Origin: Alphaproteobacteria bacterium | Lineage (GTDB): Bacteria; Pseudomonadota; Alphaproteobacteria; Rickettsiales; VGDC01 | Length of the DNA: 7,831 bases | NCBI GenBank assembly: GCA_016869895.1 | Contig: VGDC01000079.1 | Coordinates: 1-7,831, forward strand | Reading direction: 5' to 3' | Shown here: positions 4,866 through 7,831 of the stretch, in pieces | Numbering within the stretch: position 1 is the first letter of the stretch | Layout: each line of letters starts with the position of its first letter | Made by a program: the position numbers and the translations under genes | Notes under the pieces: generated by a model | What the model was told of the DNA's origin: nothing | Databases searched by the model: none | The model's input: the letters and a program-made list of their open reading frames with translations, nothing else

Positions 4866-6818
4866 ATGCTTCAGGCATACGACTTTGATAAAGACGGGAA
4901 TCTGGTCAATTTTGACTTCAGCCGCACCATCGCGAAAATCCCGCTGCGCGCTCCTTCCGAGCCCGAACCCCAGCAGGCGTTGCCGCTGTTCCGTGATGAG
5001 CCGAACGCCGCGCCCATCCCCCCCGTCCGTCCCCGCGTGGAAGACCTGAAACTCGACCATTCGCGTGATGCCTTGCTCACTGATTTCGGCAAAGCCACGC
5101 TTGATGACCGTTATCTGCTGGAAGGCGAAACCTATCAGTCCATGTTCGGTCGCGTCGCTTGTGCCTATGCTGACGACATCGACCATGCCCAGCGCATCTA
5201 TGATTACGTCTCCAAACTCTGGTTCATGCCCTCCACCCCTATCCTCTCCAATGGTGGCGCGCAACGCGGCCTGCCCATCTCCTGCTTCCTGAACACCGTA
5301 TCCGACAGCTTGGACGGCATCGTGACCACATGGAACGAGAACGTGCTCCTCGCCTCCAACGGCGGCGGCATCGGCACTTATTGGGGCTTCGTGCGCTCCA
5401 TCGGTGAAGACATAGGCCGCGCGGGCAAGACCTCCGGCATCATCCCCTTCATCCGCGTGATGGATTCGCTGACGCTGGCGATTTCGCAAGGTTCACTGCG
5501 CCGTGGTTCTGCGGCGGTGTACCTCGACATCTTCCATCCGGAGATCGAAGAATTCCTTGAACTCCGCAAGGCTTCCGGCGATTTCAACCGCAAGAGCCTG
5601 AACCTGCACCACGGCATCAACATCACCGATGAATTCATGGAAGCCGTGCGCGCCGACATCGATTTCGGCCTGCGCAGCCCGAAGACCAACGAAGTCATCC
5701 GCAAGGTGAATGCCCGCAAACTCTTCCAGAAAATCGTGGAAATGCGTTTGCAGACGGGTGAGCCCTACCTCATCTTCACCGACACCGCCAATGCGCGCAT
5801 GCCCAAGCACCAGCGCGACCTCGGCCTGAAAGTGCGCATGTCGAACCTGTGCTCGGAAATCCTGCTGCACACCGGCCCTGACCATCTGGGCAAAGACCGC
5901 ACCGCCGTATGCTGCCTGTCCTCCATGAACGCCGAGACGTGGGATCAGTGGAACACCCACCCCACCATCATCGCTGATGTGATGCGCTTCCTCGACAACG
6001 TGTTGCAAGCCTTCATCGATGAAGCACCGGACGGCATGACACGCGCGAAATATGCCGCGATGCGCGAGCGTTCCGTGGGTCTCGGCCTGATGGGCTTCCA
6101 CTCTTACCTGCAATCCAAGGGTATCCCCTTTGAATCCGCCATGGCGAAATCCGCCAATATGCGCATGTTCAAGCATCTGCGCCGTGAAGCGGATGCCGCA
6201 TCCGTGGCATTGGCGGAAGAGCGTGGCGCTTGCCCCGATGCGGCGGAACGCGGCGTGAAAGCCCGCTTCTCCCACAAACTCGCCATCGCCCCCACCGCTT
6301 CCATCAGCATCATCTGCGGTGGCACCAGCGCATGCATCGAGCCTATCCCCGCCAACGTCTATACCCATAAGACGCTGTCGGGCAACTTCTCGGTGAAGAA
6401 CATCCACCTCGAAGCCCTGCTGGAGACCAAAGGCAAGAACACCGATGAAGTCTGGCAGACCATCATGGAGAACGAAGGTTCGGTGCTCCACCTCGACTTC
6501 CTCACGCAGGACGAGAAGGACACCTTCAAAACCGCCTTCGAGATCGACCAGCGCTGGATTGTCGAATTCGCGGGTGACCGCTCGCCTTACATCTGCCAAG
6601 GTCAGTCCATCAACCTCTTCCTGCCCGCCGATGTGGACAAGTGGGACTTGCTGATGCTGCACTGGAAAGCGTGGGAACTGGGCGTGAAAAGCCTGTATTA
6701 CTGCCGTTCCAAATCCATCCAGCGCGCGGAATACGCCGGTGGCAAAGGCAAGGCGGAAGGCGATAGCCTGAAAGTCGAACAGAAAACCGATTACGAAGAA
6801 TGCTTGGCTTGCCAGTGA
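4866..6818 (+). CDS. nrdA: Class I ribonucleoside-diphosphate reductase, large (alpha) subunit, without ATP-cone
   Basis: The 650-aa catalytic subunit reduces ribonucleoside diphosphates to deoxyribonucleoside diphosphates in the cytosol, using a radical supplied by NrdB. Visible residues are C140 (ISCFLN) and C349 (AVCCLS) as the active-site redox pair, N327-C329-E331 (SNLCSE) with the thiyl-radical cysteine, Y611-Y612 (SLYYCRS) of the radical pathway, the APTASIS block (475-481), and the C-terminal shuttle pair C646/C649 (CLAC). The start is supported by GGGAGAGGG (4848-4856), 9 bases before the ATG. The protein is about 110 residues shorter than E. coli NrdA. The ATP-cone that normally senses dATP is missing from the N-terminus, and a short Pro/Glu-rich linker (about 28-58) takes its place. 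C350 beside C349 is an extra cysteine. nrdB follows by 107 bases. The divergent control region carries NrdR- and DnaA-like sites. Confidence 0.95.
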   Translation: MLQAYDFDKDGNLVNFDFSRTIAKIPLRAPSEPEPQQALPLFRDEPNAAPIPPVRPRVEDLKLDHSRDALLTDFGKATLDDRYLLEGETYQSMFGRVACAYADDIDHAQRIYDYVSKLWFMPSTPILSNGGAQRGLPISCFLNTVSDSLDGIVTTWNENVLLASNGGGIGTYWGFVRSIGEDIGRAGKTSGIIPFIRVMDSLTLAISQGSLRRGSAAVYLDIFHPEIEEFLELRKASGDFNRKSLNLHHGINITDEFMEAVRADIDFGLRSPKTNEVIRKVNARKLFQKIVEMRLQTGEPYLIFTDTANARMPKHQRDLGLKVRMSNLCSEILLHTGPDHLGKDRTAVCCLSSMNAETWDQWNTHPTIIADVMRFLDNVLQAFIDEAPDGMTRAKYAAMRERSVGLGLMGFHSYLQSKGIPFESAMAKSANMRMFKHLRREADAASVALAEERGACPDAAERGVKARFSHKLAIAPTASISIICGGTSACIEPIPANVYTHKTLSGNFSVKNIHLEALLETKGKNTDEVWQTIMENEGSVLHLDFLTQDEKDTFKTAFEIDQRWIVEFAGDRSPYICQGQSINLFLPADVDKWDLLMLHWKAWELGVKSLYYCRSKSIQRAEYAGGKGKAEGDSLKVEQKTDYEECLACQ

Positions 6819-6829
6819 TGGGAACGTGA

Positions 6830-6869
6830 GCGAAGCCAGCAGGCTTCGCCAGCCTTGAGCCAGCGGAGC
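6830..6869 (+). repeat. Alternative hairpins and GCCAGC repeats between nrdA and nrdB
   Basis: GCGAAGCC (6830-6837) pairs perfectly with GGCTTCGC (6842-6849) around AGCA. Part of the second arm, GCTTCGC (6843-6849), can instead pair with GCGGAGC (6863-6869) over 7 bp with one G:U, so the two hairpins exclude each other. GCCAGC occurs three times (6835, 6848 and 6859). There is no T-run directly behind either stem, so it is not an ordinary terminator. It may be an attenuation or stability element setting the NrdA:NrdB ratio, or a member of a dispersed palindromic repeat family. Confidence 0.45.
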
Positions 6870-6878
6870 ATCGCCCAT

Positions 6879-6900
6879 GTGATTTTTAGGAAAAAGTCAC
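6879..6900 (+). repeat. Second hairpin before nrdB
   Basis: GTGATTTTT (6879-6887) pairs with AAAAAGTCAC (6891-6900) over 9 bp with a single bulged G around an AGG loop. It lies 26 bases before the nrdB start. The T-run is inside the 5' arm, so it does not form an intrinsic terminator in either direction. The stem is A/T-rich and weak, and its role is unknown. Confidence 0.3.
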
Positions 6901-6925
6901 GGGGCAAAACAACAAAGGAACAACC

Positions 6926-7831
6926 ATGTCGCTTATCTTGAACACCAATAACAAAGCCGATTTCGGCGCAGCCAACCCTTTCGAGCTGCAAGGCAAGAAG
7001 CTGGTCGGCCTGCTGGAGACCTCCGGCACCTATAATATCGACCGTTATCCATGGGCGTATGAAGCATGGAAACGCCAGCAGCAGGTGCACTGGATCGGCG
7101 AGGAAGTGCCCCTCGGCGAAGATGTTAAGGACTGGCAGGGCGACAAGCTCTCCGAGCAGGAGCGCAACCTGTTGACCCAGATTTTCCGCTTCTTCACCCA
7201 GTCCGACATCGAAGTAAGCGATAACTACTTCAAGCGTTACATCCCCATCTTCCAGCCGCTGGAAGTGCAGATGATGATGGCCGCTTTCACCAATATGGAA
7301 ACGGTGCATATCGATGCTTATGCGTTGCTCTTGAAGACGCTGGGCATGCCCAACACGGAATTCGCCGCCTTCAAGGAATACGGTGCGATGCGCGCGAAAT
7401 CCGACTATATGAAGAGCTTCGGCACCGAGACCTGCGGCGACGTGGCGCGCACCCTCGCCATGTTCGGCGCGTTCACCGAAGGCATGGCGCTCTTCGCCAG
7501 CTTCGCGATGCTGCTGAACTTCCCCCGCCACAACAAGATGAAAGGCATGGGGCAGATCGTCACCTGGTCGGTGCGCGATGAGTCGCTGCACTGCGAATCC
7601 GTCATCAAGCTGTATCACGCTTGGGCGCAGGAGACCGGAGCAGTCACCAAATCCGTCGCCGATGACATCACCGAGGTCGGCAAGACCATGGTGGACATGG
7701 AGGACAAGTTCATCGAGCTGGCCTTCGAACTCGGCGACGTGAAAGGCATGACACCGGAAGACATCCGCAATTATGTGCGTTACATCTGCGATTGGCGTCT
7801 GACCCAGTTGAAGCTTACCCCCGTCTATGGC
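6926..7831 (+). CDS. nrdB: Class I ribonucleoside-diphosphate reductase, small (beta) subunit, C-terminus beyond window
   Basis: 302 codons are open to the window's right edge with no stop. The protein belongs to the ferritin-like radical-generating subunit that partners NrdA. Carboxylate and histidine ligands of the dimetal site are in place: D94 (TQSD), E125 and H128 (METVH), E185 (FTEGM), E219 and H222 (RDESLH). The radical tyrosine is Y132, seven residues after E125, as in E. coli NrdB (E115...Y122), so this is a tyrosyl-radical enzyme and not a Tyr-less Mn/Fe type. The motif NFPRHNKMKGMGQIV (198-212) is typical of the family. The start has AAGGAA about 6 bases upstream (6915-6920) and gives MSLILNTNN. 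No ATP-cone precedes the ferritin fold. The C-terminal tail that docks to NrdA is outside the window; family lengths suggest a few dozen residues are missing. Confidence 0.95.
   Translation, partial: MSLILNTNNKADFGAANPFELQGKKLVGLLETSGTYNIDRYPWAYEAWKRQQQVHWIGEEVPLGEDVKDWQGDKLSEQERNLLTQIFRFFTQSDIEVSDNYFKRYIPIFQPLEVQMMMAAFTNMETVHIDAYALLLKTLGMPNTEFAAFKEYGAMRAKSDYMKSFGTETCGDVARTLAMFGAFTEGMALFASFAMLLNFPRHNKMKGMGQIVTWSVRDESLHCESVIKLYHAWAQETGAVTKSVADDITEVGKTMVDMEDKFIELAFELGDVKGMTPEDIRNYVRYICDWRLTQLKLTPVYG

Noticed and set aside
5493..6878. Long minus-strand open frame (461 codons) opposite nrdA
   Set aside because: It lies antisense to a gene with every family motif intact. Such frames arise from strong third-position C/G bias, and the translation shows no recognisable domain.
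6879..6900. Intrinsic terminator between nrdA and nrdB
   Set aside because: The T-run is part of the 5' arm instead of following a G+C-rich stem, and nrdB would be cut off from the nrdA transcript.
6791..7618. Minus-strand open frame (275 codons) opposite nrdB
   Set aside because: It is antisense to a clear NrdB with all metal ligands. It has no ribosome site or family signature and is a shadow frame.

Overview
This looks like a mid-GC alphaproteobacterial chromosome segment carrying housekeeping metabolism. The lineage call rests on a DUF6356-type small membrane protein, on the style of the NrdA/NrdB pair and on codon usage rich in third-position C and G. It is an inference and I cannot name a genus. 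I see no phage, insertion sequence, CRISPR, rRNA or tRNA signal.

Layout: genes diverge from a control region at about 4482-4865. Leftward (minus strand) come a 98-aa DUF6356-like membrane protein (4481-4185), a 487-aa FAD/NAD(P)-binding oxidoreductase (4185-2722, start overlapping the previous stop by one base) and a 248-aa secreted protein of unknown function (2648-1902), followed by a good intrinsic terminator (1854-1887). A second leftward unit then begins: cystathionine beta-synthase (1754-387) and the first 82 codons of a cystathionine gamma-lyase/synthase-type PLP enzyme (247-1, running off the left edge). Rightward (plus strand) come nrdA (4866-6818) and nrdB (6926 to the right edge, truncated after 302 codons), the two subunits of an aerobic class I ribonucleotide reductase.

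How the genes work together: cystathionine beta-synthase condenses homocysteine with serine to cystathionine, and a neighbouring gamma-lyase would release cysteine. The pair therefore reads as a reverse transsulfuration unit. NrdA and NrdB together make deoxyribonucleotides; all core catalytic and radical-site residues are visible in both. NrdA has no N-terminal ATP-cone and the visible part of NrdB has none either, so the usual dATP off-switch appears absent. Control may lie more in the unusually rich upstream region. That region holds a sigma70-like promoter overlapped by an NrdR-box-like palindrome, a separate perfect 16-bp palindrome, a tandem pair of DnaA-box-like 9-mers laid out as in the E. 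coli nrdAB promoter, and a 70-nt hairpin just ahead of the nrdA ribosome binding site.

No wholly new system stands out among the proteins. The best leads are the nrd control region and leader RNA, the switch-like hairpins between nrdA and nrdB, the cone-less reductase, and the coupled DUF6356/flavoprotein pair of unknown function.
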